This document shows positions 11,749 through 23,228 of a stretch of DNA of 64,000 bases, in pieces. Within the stretch, counting starts at the first letter, position 1. Each line of letters begins with the position of its first letter. The position numbers and the translations under genes were made by a program. Origin of the DNA: Caprimulgus europaeus (Eukaryota; Chordata; Aves; Caprimulgiformes; Caprimulgidae); NCBI GenBank assembly GCA_907165065.1, contig OU015525.1, forward strand, positions 40,964,037-41,028,036, read 5' to 3'. The notes beneath the pieces are model-generated. The model was not told the origin of the DNA. It worked only from the letters and a program-made list of their open reading frames with translations, and made no database searches.

Positions 11749-14700
11749 TATTGTTCTTGGCAAAAAAGATACTTATTGCTGCCGAAAGACCAACGAAGGG
11801 GATTGACAATCCTCCTAGCCCAAGAAACTACCCCTGTGAAGGCAGGATCAAAAGTAATGGATATAGCAATGTGCAGATCCTTACTTCATGCCACCACCAT
11901 CGTTAGAACTTTTGCATTTCCCATGCTTATAATCTGACAAATTTAATGAACAAATGCTTAATAAAAAGAGTACAATGTTATTATGTGTCTTAGCATTTAG
12001 CCAACACATTTTCAGAAGGGATGCTCTTCACCAAGCCATAATGAGTTTCAACTCATGTAATGTTTGCTTCCTTTATTATTCTTGGTTTGTTTTCCTCTCA
12101 GATCAAATTAAATGGAAATTTCAAATAGCATTTCACAAATATCTTTGTTACTAGCAACTACTTGCCAATGTGTTTTAAAAGTTTGTGGTTTGGGCTCTTT
12201 GTGTACAGTTTACTTCATCTATTCATTTTTCAAACATCTACTGGGTCCCACACTATTGTTTTTCCTCTCTAAAAAGTATAGTTGCAATTTTAAAACCATT
12301 GACTAGTGAATAATGGATTTTCTCTGAAAACTTTCAAATTAATAAGCATAAGAACTAAAATCTCAGAAGTTTTCAAAATTCACAAAGATTTTTCTGAATA
12401 CAGTGGGCTAAATATGAATAGTTCAACTTCTTTTTGCGTGAACATGTTCCTGAATCAGCTTGTTCCTGTCACACAGCTCTGCCTAATGAAAGAGGCAAAA
12501 ATGTGGGCAGGAAATATGTCTGTTAATAAGCCAAAGGAGTGAAGTTGTACCACCTCAAATTTTTAAATACTTTGACAGTCCACAGAGGTCATTTAAAGCA
12601 AAGTATGAACATGTTGCAATTGTTTTGGCAAAATCATACTAGGATGAATCACATGATTATGCTATTTACCAAGGAATAGAATCTAAAATATGATAATTAG
12701 TAGTCAATATTAATCTAATAGTCTCAAAAAAGGTTATTGGATGCACACTCTAAGACTACTCTGAGGCTATTAGATATTTTTCTTCGTCATTTAATAAAGC
12801 TTGAATAATGTAGTCTTCTGTATATAGGATGATGGACACAGGACAATACATTTCACAGTAGAACACACAATTTCCTGTTTTATTGCCTCCCACTTACCCA
12901 AATTCATACATTTTCAGAGACATAAATAAAAGTTAAGATATGGTTTCCCAAACCAGCCAGCAGGCAACACCTTAGTTAAGAAATACTGTAGTATCCTCCC
13001 ACTTGTAAAATACTGGTTTTATTTATCAATTACAGTATTCAGCATCACCATTATTAGTGCTTGTTTCCACTATATAGAATTTTGAATGTAGGATAATTTG
13101 ACAAGGCAGTGGTTATTTAAGAGCATAACTATATGAGCAAACATAATTTTCAGTGTTTCACTCTTCTGCTGCTAGTCTAAATAAAGTGCTTGTTAACATG
13201 AATAAGTAACAAAGCTAAGCTAAGCACAAAATGATGCACAATCCAACATAAACCTAATAACTGCCTTTGTAACCATTTGGATACTAAAACTGAAATATAA
13301 ACTAGGCTTTTACATTGAAGAGTTCAAGTGCTGTGTCATTTGCATTTAATGCAGCTATTTTGAAAAAAGAATAAACACACCATGATATTTCTCCTCTTAA
13401 CAAGTTACAACACTTTGTTCCTTGAATACTGTTTATCCTATTACAAAAAGTTCAAAATGTCGGTAATTGATCCTACAATCAAACAAGGAAACAAACTTAA
13501 CCCTAAAAATTTCTGTCTTTGAGGAAGTAGCTGAAAAGTTTCCCAGATGTGTAGTATGTTATTTTAATGTCAAATTTTGTTGAGTACTCAAAAACTATTT
13601 ATGCCTTTCTTTAATCTGTTTGAAAACAGTGAATTCACAGTGGTATTAAATAGCCTCTTAAGGAGCTACACAGAACTACTAAGATTTTTAGAAGTTTTTG
13701 TAGAGTTTTATATAGAAATTTAAAAAACATTTTTGTCAGTAGGTACAACCTGACTGTTCATGATGAGCTGAACAGTGCCTGGGAGCTGCACAATGGCTAA
13801 TGAGATGCACGAGAATTACTAGCAGATCTTCTGAAACTGGAAAGCAATTTAAGTTACTCCAGTTTTGCTGCTACTGAGTCAGTTTTCCCCAAAATATGAG
13901 TAAAAGACACATTTCTACATCAGCTATCAAAATGTGAAAAATTTTTGAGATGAATAGGCATATCAATTCAAAAAAAATCACACGTTATACTTGTAGAAGG
14001 AATGCCACACACTAGTGCTCTACAGGTGACAGTCAATGCCTACAAAGACAAAAGAGAAATTCTAGCAAGGAAAGGACCTGATGTTGACCTCTCTTTCCCA
14101 GAGGTTTCCCCTGTAAAATCCCATTCATGGATGGGAAAACAAAAGTAAGGGGATGGGACAGACTTCAGTGGGATTTCCTGAAAATTCCTTCCTACAAAAT
14201 GCTTTTTGCCTTCCTGACTCCACGGAAACACAACAGCCAGTAGTACCAAAGGGGAAAAGAATAGTAACCAAAAGCAACAGAATTGAGAAGGAATCAGGAC
14301 TGCATTATCAAACAGAAATGTAATCTATCCATGGGTGGTGTGGTGAAAAAGTAAATATCACCTTGGCAACCTGAGATAAACACATGAAAAATGTAATATG
14401 TTCCCTATGAGGGAGAAAATGACAATCAGATTAATATTGAATGAGGATGTTTTTATTCAGGTTCTCAGTGCAGGTAAACAATATGCCAAGTGATGTGAAT
14501 ACATAAAATATTTCTTCCTTCACTTTCTAGAGTGGCCTGCACATTCTAGCCATCACTGACATATCAAAATGTCAAACAGGTTAAAGAAATAGGCATGGGA
14601 ACTGATGCTGATTAAATTTTATTCTGATGTCTGGAAAAGAGTACTGCAGTAGGGTTGTTGCATATTTTATTACTGTTTAATTGGATTTCCTAATCTGATT

Positions 14701-16374
14701 TTGTAACTGATAGAAGAGGTAGGAAGGCAAAGATTTACGATTAATATTCAATGGAAAATTTAGGAAGTGTTTCTCCAGTTCAAGTTTTGCCTTTTCTTTT
14801 GTTCTCTTGAGTTTTGACTGTCAGTGTTAGTTCTCAACTTTTAATTCCCTCACAAAGATTTGGTAGCTTTGCTGAGAAATTCCCTTTTCCCTTTTTCGCA
14901 GCCAATGTTAGACTCACACACTAGGTTTTGTTTCAGTCTGAAAAACAGCCCAGAAGTATGTATCATGTACCACAGTAGTTGAGACTGAGGCAAAGTTCTT
15001 ACCCTGTTGAGATGTGGCACACCAGCTTCCTAACAAATGCTGGTTCCATGCAATATCCTGGTGATAACCAGATTAATTCAGTCTTGCCAAAGCCCACATG
15101 CAAGCTGTCAATCTATAAATTTAAAATACAACTTCGTCATTGGCATGATGAGAGACTTTGAAATGTAAATTAGATACATTTCCTAAACTTTAGGCATAGA
15201 TTTTATCTGTTTATCTTATTTCCTGACCTTTGGCTGTATTTCAGTATCACCCTCTAGCACCCATTATGCATTCACATCTGGATGTGTTATGTATACACCG
15301 CTTTTATAAAGTATGCATTTGTGTTAGCATTTTATCTTTCGAAATTCTCAGCAATTGTAAATCCCATTGTTCCACTATAATTATTCCTCTGCTAGTTGTA
15401 TAGACAGTCGCTTGCATAGTTAGCTGCAGTAGGTTTAATTTAAGTTGAACAAGAAGAAATGCTTAGATGGAATAAAAATAAGTGGCCAAACATGGTACTG
15501 CTCTGCAGCTAAGGAAATATTATGAATTAATATCTATTAAAGTATTCTTAAAGGAATTAAATAATCAGATTTTAAAGTCATCAAAGGTTCAATTTTGATT
15601 GTTTGTTCTGATTCCCTGAGACAGGTCATGAATTTTTGTCCAGCAGTTTCCAAAACTATCCCAAGAACTGCAAAATGAGCTCCAAACTAGGCTGTTAGTG
15701 AGCAACCTACCACTGACAAAGTGGAAAAAGAAAGTTTTCCCAGGAAACCTGGGAAACTACAGAAAATGTAGCCCAAGGCCTTAGGTTAGGAAAAACTCAC
15801 ATCTACCTTTTTTCACTTAAATAGGCATTTGAAGTTAAAACATATGCTATAGACTCCAGTTCAAGAATGTTCAGAATGGCATTTGAGTCTCTGTATAGAC
15901 TCATACAGTGATGATTTATGCTTAGTCTTTATCTTAAAATTACTTCTTCCAGCCTGTTTATGTAGGATTTCAGTCAGGATGTTCTTACATCCTCATCAGA
16001 CTTGACAAATCACAAATTTTCTATCCACTAGTAGCACTCGGCACCCAAATGAAAGCATCTGTGTATGTCTTCCCTTGGGAATAGTATTTAAAGTTGGGAT
16101 GTGTAACGTTTAGTCTAGGCAATAGCTTTCTCAAGGACATTAATTGATTGCCACTGGCAGGGAAAAGCCATGCTCTGAATGAGTAAACATATAATATAAC
16201 AGCAGTTCATTGAAATACTGGTAAATTTTCTATAACATCCAACTTGCAGCAATTTTAGCAGACCGTGTAGATTTTTCCAGCTCTTAACCTAAGAGACAGC
16301 CCTGGGACTGAAGCCTGCAACTATACACAACAGCTTCTGCATTAACCATCCAGGTCCCTAGCAGTGTATTTATA

Positions 16375-16720
16375 ACCAAGCTCGCTGCCGGGGCTGCTTC
16401 CAGGCACCAAAGCACACCTCAGCTCTCCAGACACCTCTGTTTTCTGCCCCAAAAACACACTGCTCACCTCCCCAGGTCTGTGCTTGCTCCACGACATGGT
16501 CCAGGACCTTGGCTGTGTTCAGTGGCTGCTGGAGGACCTGGGAAGGGCCCACCAGTTCCCACATCCCCATGCAAGGCTGGGGCAGAGGCTGTTCTGGCTC
16601 ATGTTGTACCTCTTCTCTGAGGACCAATGCACAAAACAGGAGAACCCGAAACTCTGTCTTGGAGTTGGAGACTGATTTTATTTCTTTTGCATTACACAAG
16701 CCAAACTGAGCAAGGACGCT
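16375..16720. other. GC-rich island of unknown origin
   Basis: About 345 bases that are clearly richer in G and C than the flanks. Open frames occur on both strands (109 codons on the minus strand at 16370-16699, and 63 and 66 codons on the plus strand), which mostly reflects the base composition. A TATTTATAA sequence lies at the left edge (near 16368) and an AATAAA near 16734. I do not recognise a family. A diverged retroelement piece is possible, and a host exon cannot be excluded. Confidence 0.4.
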
Positions 16721-17879
16721 TTATCAGCATTAGAATAAAGTAGTAGCGGGAATGGTACAGTAGGATGTTGGAAATAAGAAAAATTCTAGCTTTTACAGCA
16801 TCTGACACTCAAGCTCCTTTAACACACAATCATCTTGTTTGAAGCTAGTAACTACAGTTTTATCACCAACAGTGGGGAAACTTACTTACTTGGTTCTTCA
16901 TAAATATAAGCAGTGGCTTCACTTGCTTATTTAAAAATAAATATAGAAAGTCAGGTTTAATATGAGTATACACTATTACAAATTCTTCATTATCTTACAC
17001 ACTCGTGCTAAGAATCTCCTCCAGACTACAAATTAACGAAGAATTTAACCTGGAGAAGCCAGGAAAAAAGTGCATCATGTGTACTTAACATTCTAGTTAA
17101 CTTTTCATGCATTCATGTCATACAGCACAAACCAGTTGGTAAAATATTTTTGAGTTTTCTAGATGTGTGGGGCAGAGGATACTAATGAAAAGAAAAATGT
17201 ATCTGCCAGAATCTTAAAAACTGTTATGTTGACATGCATTCTTGGAGTCATTTTTTTTTTCCTCTTTAATGTCAGTTCTTGTGAATGCTGAATTCAACTG
17301 TCTACAACCCTGATCTTAATAATAGGAGAGATTCAACTATTCTTGTAGGGAATTTCAAGTAATACTAACACCAACAGCTGTATACTAAAAAATGGAAAAT
17401 GAGCATTATTTACAGTATCCTCTTACTGTTTTCAAAAACATTTGTGGTGCATTAGAGGCTAATAACTTGAATTTGCTTTCATAAGTCATTGCAGATTATC
17501 TATATAGGCTTGAAACAGAGTTTTCCATTTATCCTTTGTCTCTTGAGAATAAGGCAATATAAGTAGACAAATATAACAATCTAGGAAAGCTTGGTGCTTT
17601 TCTGCCTCATTATAATGAGACATTTTAAGTGCCATAAGACTGCATACCAAAAGACAGTAGAAGCTGTATAATTTCCTATTACAAATACAGAGATGAAGAT
17701 GCTGTATAGAGATGATTATGCTAAACAGAATAAATGATGAAACAAGGAACATTTCATTTCTTCCTCAGCCTGACAGGAGAGAAAGACTGAATACTGGAAA
17801 TTTTGTATATTTTTCATGCAATCATAACTTTTTGATAAAGTTTTAGCAATACCTAATGCATACCTAAGATGCATAGAGG

Positions 17880-18420
17880 TTGGGCATCACTCAGATCCTG
17901 CAGACAAAGAGGAATGTAACTTGCAGCCTTTTGCAGATGAAATAGCTATGCAGTATGGCCATGGCAACACTAGAAGGTGCTCTATGGTTTTCTTTGCAGT
18001 CTGGCACCAACCTTTCCCCCTTAGTAGGCTCCTGAATCCCATTCCTGGAATAACACCCATACTGGAACAGTCCACCCCTGTCTGCCTTGTAGGTCCATCT
18101 CAAGTCCCTAGAGTTTCCAATCACAATCAAGATTGGGACACTGCTCTCATTGGCACCTAACCCACAGCTCCTGCACATCGAGCACACAGTCCACCATAAT
18201 TTGTCTATTCTATACACACTGTGGTATCCCACCACCAAAACAGTAAGCACCAGATGGTTTACTCTGCTATCCATTAGCACCTCTCAACACAAGGTAATGA
18301 TGGAAACCTGGTTGAGACAGTTGAGAACATCATTCTTGCTCATTGCTCTTCCAGTGCACCTACACCTCAACCACATAGGGATGATTTTTGGAGCTGAGGC
18401 TCAGACATAAAGCAAGCCAT
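17880..18420. other. Island of long overlapping open frames, unclassified
   Basis: About 540 bases where at least four open frames overlap: minus strand 17891-18280 (129 codons) and 17887-18075, and plus strand 17921-18160 and 18150-18410. The base composition is more balanced than the flanks. The minus frame contains tryptophan- and cysteine-containing stretches (for example DKLWWTVCSMCRSCG) that resemble no domain I know. I infer an old unclassified interspersed repeat or retroviral piece more readily than a host gene, because no splice sites or start context support a gene. Confidence 0.4.
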
Positions 18421-20502
18421 ATGCAATACTCCTACCTTCATCACGGGTGTTTTTCAGTTAAGTTTCTACAGCCTAGCTATACATGGTAGTGGAAAGAGCT
18501 GGTCTTCTTACTTGTGCAGAGTTTGGGAGCTGAGGAGGAGGCAAACAGGATCTTTGGTGTGATAAGAGAGACTGGGCACATAGGCTGTGCTATATTGTAT
18601 TTTTTAACACAAGACTTCCATCTGTCAAATTAAGCTTGGGGTAGTCTACTCCTGTTTGAGAGAGCCTCTTGAAATTCCTCATAAGGTCTGAGTATTCTGG
18701 GAATTTTCTGCCAGGCATGTATGCCAGACTTTTCATGCTGCACAAGGGCAGCCCAAACACAAGACCTGGTGGATGAGAAGAGATTTTACTACAGTACCTT
18801 CAGCATACCCATAGATGGGTTTTGTTAATGAGCTTGCTGTCCCTTTCCTGTGCTGCTTCTGCATCTAACCTCACAAGTCAAGTATCAGGTCCATAGCACA
18901 TCCCTTCTCTGAAAACCTCATCTTGCATGATGCCTAACTGATTTAGAAGACCTTAAAGAAGTTTTTAAACTAAGTTCTTTAAATAGCACTGATGGAAAAT
19001 CCAGGGCTGCTTTTCTCCTTTGTACTCTCACACATTCCCTTTGTGGAACAAACGTGTTCAAGAGAGGCAATTCCTACATACTTGATTTGACAATCTTGGT
19101 GAGTCAAAGCGAGCTTACCCCAAGCAGTTTTCCTGCAGCTGACTGATGCGCACCTATTCCCTCTGTTGGTCCCACGGATGTTTATGTGATTTACAGTAAG
19201 ATGTAGCGGAAGTGAAGATGCACTCTGCCAGAATCTTCATGGTGAGAAGCCTTTTATAAGTTGGTGTTGGTATTGGTTTTGGTTTTGGGGGTTTTTTTAA
19301 GTAACATTTGTATTAATCAAAATTAAAGGAGCCAGACACCTTCTGTAATTTGGATTTCAAAGTTTCACTACATTAGAGAAATTTGAAGCCAGGAAGTAGG
19401 AAGTCAAGTCTGATCATATGTTATTTGGTACTTTCAATTGATTTGTGCTGTCACTTGGGTTGTAAACATTAATTACCCTCAAAGTCCTGCTTTCTTAAGT
19501 AGCCTTATAAGAAATTCAAAATAATCAATGTTCATATAAAATTATTTAGGCAGAACTGGAGAGGCTGGAAGTTGTTTTATGAAGTACCAAGTGTTCTTCC
19601 TTTTCTCATCACCTGTTATTTCTTTTAGCATTATTATTTTCATCATTATTTCTTTTACTCCAGGGCAACATGCACTCCTTTGATTCTTTTCTCAGCCCAT
19701 TTCTCAAAGGAGAGACATGCAATCTGCTCTTTTCTCCAGCTACTCCCTGAAGTCTTCCAACTTTTCTCTGTTTTCACATTCTTTCCTCTATATTGCCATT
19801 TGCTTTTCTATAGCTGTTTTACCTTCAGCCCAGGCTTCGAACAAAGATGCCTTCACCTGGCTAAAATATCTGCCAGTTGTCAGTGTGGTGGAATAAACCT
19901 AAGTGAGATTGTGGGGACTCAAAAACAAAAGAGTTATAGCAGATCAGATCACTTACAATAACTAATTCCACTTAGTGCAGGAGGTAGCTGGAGGATTAAG
20001 GTAAACCATACCTCAGTGATTTTGCTGAGTGTAAGGAGCACAGGCAAGTGTGGCTTCTGCAGCCCGATTGCAGAATAAAAGCATTACTAGATCCTATAAT
20101 GGGATTGTGTGCTCAAATTTTTAAAGAGTTCCACTGTTTCTCTTGAAACCCTTGAGTAACAGCTTAATTACTGTGTCATAATAATTTTCTGAGGAGAATC
20201 CTGATAATTGAGGATTTTATTATCTAATAGAAGAAGAACTGATGATGGGAAGATTTCTCACTATGCTCTTAGGCTATTATTAGGAATATGGAAGAATTGT
20301 CAATAGTGATGCAGAGTAAGCAGAAGTATTTACTAAACTTTCCTAGTTGGTGGTTGGTGCAATACGGATCATTAATTCCTCTCTTCTAATGATAATGATA
20401 GTAATCAAAGATTATATTATAGAATCATGGAGTCATTTAGGTTGGAAAAGACCTTTAAGGTCATTGAGTTCAACCATAAACCTAACACTGATAAGTCCAC
20501 CT

Positions 20503-21192
20503 CTAAACCGTGTCCCTAAGCACCACATCTACATGTTTTTTAAATACCCCTAGGGACGGTGACTCCACCACTGCCCTGGGCAGACTTTTCCAATAATTGA
20601 CAACCCTTTTGGTGAATAAATTTTTCCTAATATCCAATCTAAACCTCCTCTGATGCAACTTGAAGTCATTTGCTCTTGTCTGATCACTAGTTACTTGGGA
20701 GAAGAGACTGACATTCACTTCGCTACAACCTCCTTTCAGGTTGTTGTAGACAGTGACAAGGTCTCCCCTCAGCCTCCTCTTCTCCAGACTAAACAACCCC
20801 AGTTCCCTCAAACGCTCCTCCGAAGACTTGTGCTCTAGATCCTTCACCAGCTTTGTTGCCCTTCTTTGGACATCTTCCAGCAACTCAATGTCCTTCTTGT
20901 AGTGAGGGGCCCAAAACTGAACACAGTACTTGAAGTGCAGCCTCACCAGTGCCAAGTACAGGGGGACAACCACTTCCCTACTCCTGCTGGCCATGCTGTT
21001 TCTGATACAGGCCAGGATGGTATCAGCCTTCTTGGCCACCTGGGCACACTGCTGGCTCATATTCAGCCAGCTGTGAACCAACACCTTCAGGTCCTTTTCC
21101 ACCTGGCAATTTTCCAGCCATTCTTCCTCAACCCTGTAGCATTGCATGGGGTTGTGACCCAAGTGCAGGACCCAGCACTTGTTGACCTTCAT
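20503..21192 (-). pseudogene. CR1 ORF2 C-terminal region, 229 codons open
   Basis: This is the longest continuous coding remnant in the window. It reads from the region just after RT motif C to the end of ORF2. In order: [10 protein letters not shown], the [13 protein letters not shown] block, [80 protein letters not shown] and [20 protein letters not shown]. These are the conserved thumb and C-terminal blocks of CR1 ORF2. The methionine at its start is internal to ORF2 and is not a real initiator. No catalytic motif lies within it. It is a fragment of a dead element, remarkable only for lacking stops over about 690 bases. Confidence 0.9.
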
Positions 21193-21790
21193 ACAATTGG
21201 CCTTGGCCCATCAATCCAGACTGTCCAGATCCCTCTGTAGAGCCTTCTTATCCTCAAGCAGATCAACACCCCCTCCCAGCTTAGTTTTGTTTTCAGACTT
21301 TCTGAGGGTTCATTTGAGCCCCTTGTCCAGATCATTGATAAAGATATTAAACAGAACTCGCCCCAGTATTGAGCCCTAGGGAACACCACTTGTGATGAGC
21401 CACCAAATGGATTTAACTCCATTTACCACAACTCTTTGGACTTGACACTCAGACAGTTCTTAACCCAGTGAAGCATATGTCTGTCCAAGCCATAAGCAGC
21501 CAAGTTCTCCATTAAAGGCTTTACTGAAATCTAGGTAAACATCCATAGCCTTTCCCTCATCCACTAAGCAGATCACCTTGCCATAGAAAGAGATCAAGTT
21601 AGTCAAGCAGGACTTGTCTTTCATAATCCCATGTTGACTGGGCCTGGTCACCTGGTTGTCTTGTACATGCTGAGTCATGGCACTCTGAATGATCTGCTCT
21701 ATAACTTTCCCTGGCACCAAGGTCACACTGACAGGCCTATAGTTCCCCAGATCCTCCTTTCAGTCCCTCATGTAGATGGGCAGCATATAT
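21189..21790 (-). pseudogene. CR1 ORF2 RT core, frameshifted
   Basis: This is the RT core of the long minus-strand CR1. One frame (about 21460-21726) gives VTLVPGKVIEQI, QHGIMKDKSCLTNLISFY and motif A VYLDFSKAFN. Other frames carry degraded versions of the GVPQG and FADD regions (21189-21422 reads IWTVWIDGP where the run before the C-terminal block is expected). The gene breaks at about 21790 where the nested CR1 begins, and resumes after 22100. Frameshifts and stops make it inactive. Confidence 0.82.
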
Positions 21791-21791
21791 A

Positions 21792-22100
21792 TAGAATAAT
21801 AGAATCATAGAATGGTTTGGGTTGGAAGGGACCTTAAAGATCATCTAGTTCCAACCCCCCTGCCATGAGCAGGGACACCTTCTACTAGACCAGGTTGCTC
21901 AAAGCCTCATCCAACCTGGTCTTAAACAATTCCAGGAAGGGCCATACACAACTTTTCTGGGCAACCTGTTGCAGTGTCTGACCAACCCCACAGTGAAGAA
22001 TTTCTTCCTAATATCTAATCTAAACCTACCCTCTTTCAGCTTAAAGCCATTTCCCCTCGTCCTGTCATTAACTGCCCTTATGAAAAGTCCCTCCCTAGGT
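21792..22100 (-). mobile_element. Young 3' CR1 fragment nested in older CR1
   Basis: This is a minus-strand insertion of about 310 bases made only of CR1 3' sequence. It starts at the left with AGAATCATAGAATGGTTTGG and GGACCTTAAAGATCATCTAG, and ends near CCCTCCCTAGGT. The same 3' sequence is seen at the right ends of the copies at 1270-3056 and 59945-60850, so it belongs to that subfamily. The host element reads GATGGGCAGCATAT on the left and TTTGTTAACCTCCAGTC on the right, which are adjacent in intact elements of the host type as I recall them. An ATATAT stretch at the left join may be target sequence. Confidence 0.9.
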
Positions 22101-22105
22101 TATTT

Positions 22106-22802
22106 GTTAACCTCCAGTCTATTGGGACCTCCTCATTTTCCAGAGCTGCTGATAAATGATGGAAAGTGGGTTGGTGAGCATGTCTGCCAGCTGCCTCAGT
22201 ACCCTTGAGTGGATCTCATCTGGCTCTACAGACTTACATGTATCTAAGTGGTGTGGCAGGTCGCTAAGCATTTCCCCTTGGATTACAGGGGCTTCATTCT
22301 GCTCCCCATCCCTGTCTTCCAGCTCAAGGTGCTGAGTACCCAGAGAACAACTGGTCTTACTATGAAACACTGATGTAAAGAAGGCATTAAATACCTCATT
22401 CCTCATCCTTTGTCACTATGTTTCTTACCACATCCAATAAAGGATGAAGATTCTCCTTAGCCCTTCTTTTGTTACTAATGAATTTATAGAAACATTTTTT
22501 GTTGTCTTTTATGGTAGTAACCAGATTAAGTTCCAGTTGGGCTTTGACCCTTCTAATTTTCTCCCTGCATACCCTCACAACATCCTTGTAGTCCTTGTGA
22601 GTTGTATGCCTCTTCTTCCAAAGGTCAGAAACTCCGTTTTTCCCTGAGTTCCAGCCAAAGCTCTCTGTTCAGCCAGGATCATCTTCACTGCTGGCTTATC
22701 TTTCAGCACATGGTGACAGTCTGCTTCTGCATCTTTAAGATATCCTTCTTGAAGAATGTCCATCCTTCCTGGACTCCTTTGCCCTTCAGGACTGCCTCCC
22801 AA
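22106..22802 (-). pseudogene. CR1 ORF2 linker and RT N-terminal part
   Basis: This minus-strand coding remnant is upstream of the nested insertion. Frames spanning 22119-22802 give, in protein order: MDILQEGYLKDAEAD, LAEQRALAGTQG, then CREKIRRVKAQLELNL, IKDNKKCFYKFISNKRRAKE, NLHPLLDVVRNIVTKDEE, VFNAFFTSVFHSKTSC, PDEIHSRVLRQLADMLTNPL and SIIYQQLWK. These are the CR1 linker between endonuclease and RT plus the beginning of RT. At least two frame changes separate the pieces, so no functional product is possible. Confidence 0.87.
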
Positions 22803-22849
22803 GGCACTCTGTCAACCAGGCCTCTAAACAGGCAAGGTCTGTCCTCCAG

Positions 22850-23228
22850 AAGTCCAGGGTAGCAATTTTGCTGACCCTCCACCTTACCTGTCCAAGAATC
22901 AAAAATGCTACAATTTCATGATCACTGTGCCCAAGACAGCCCCCAGCCACCACATCACCACATGTCCTTCAATGTTCACAAACAAAAGGACCAATGGGGT
23001 GCCTTGCCTAGTTGGCTCACTCACCAGCTGTGTCAGTAAGTTGTTTTCCACACATTCCAGGAACCTCTTTAACCATTTCCTCTCTGCTGTATTGTATTTA
23101 CAGCAGATATCTGGCAAGCTGAAATCCCCTCTGAGAAGAGGGGCTGGAGATCATGATATTTCTCCCAACTGCTTATAGAATATTTCTTCTGCCTTTTCAT
23201 GCTGGTGGGGTGATCTATAACAGACTCA
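22850..23228 (-). pseudogene. CR1 endonuclease C-terminal remnant
   Basis: The minus-strand frame at 22908-23117 gives MPDICCKYNTAERKWLKRFL, ECVENNLLTQLVSEPTRQGT and PLVLLFVN, which match the end of the apurinic-endonuclease-like domain of CR1 ORF2. In a working element this domain nicks the target DNA to prime reverse transcription. The domain is cut at its N-terminal side near 23228, and the expected DHE-type motif near its end appears degraded (GTVIMKL). Confidence 0.82.

Larger units (their letters stand above)
11749..20417. other. Long unique AT-rich tract
   Basis: About 8.7 kb with no recognised gene and no clear CR1 or LTR. Most open frames are under 80 codons. Two islands with different base composition or unusually open frames (16375-16720 and 17880-18420) are listed separately. 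The 60-120 bases directly after the broken CR1 (11749-11870) do not match any element I know and may be what replaced its 3' end. Confidence 0.55.
20418..23228 (-). mobile_element. Long CR1 element, split by a nested CR1
   Basis: This minus-strand CR1 of a different subfamily is about 2.5 kb excluding the insertion at 21792-22100. Its 3' end is at the left (TTATAGAATCATGGAGTCAT, about 20417-20436). Moving right on the plus strand one passes antisense 3' UTR, C-terminal ORF2, RT, the linker and part of the endonuclease. It stops near 23228 in the endonuclease coding region, so it is 5'-truncated but unusually long for CR1. The coding parts are given separately. It is older than the CR1 inserted in it. 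Confidence 0.92.
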
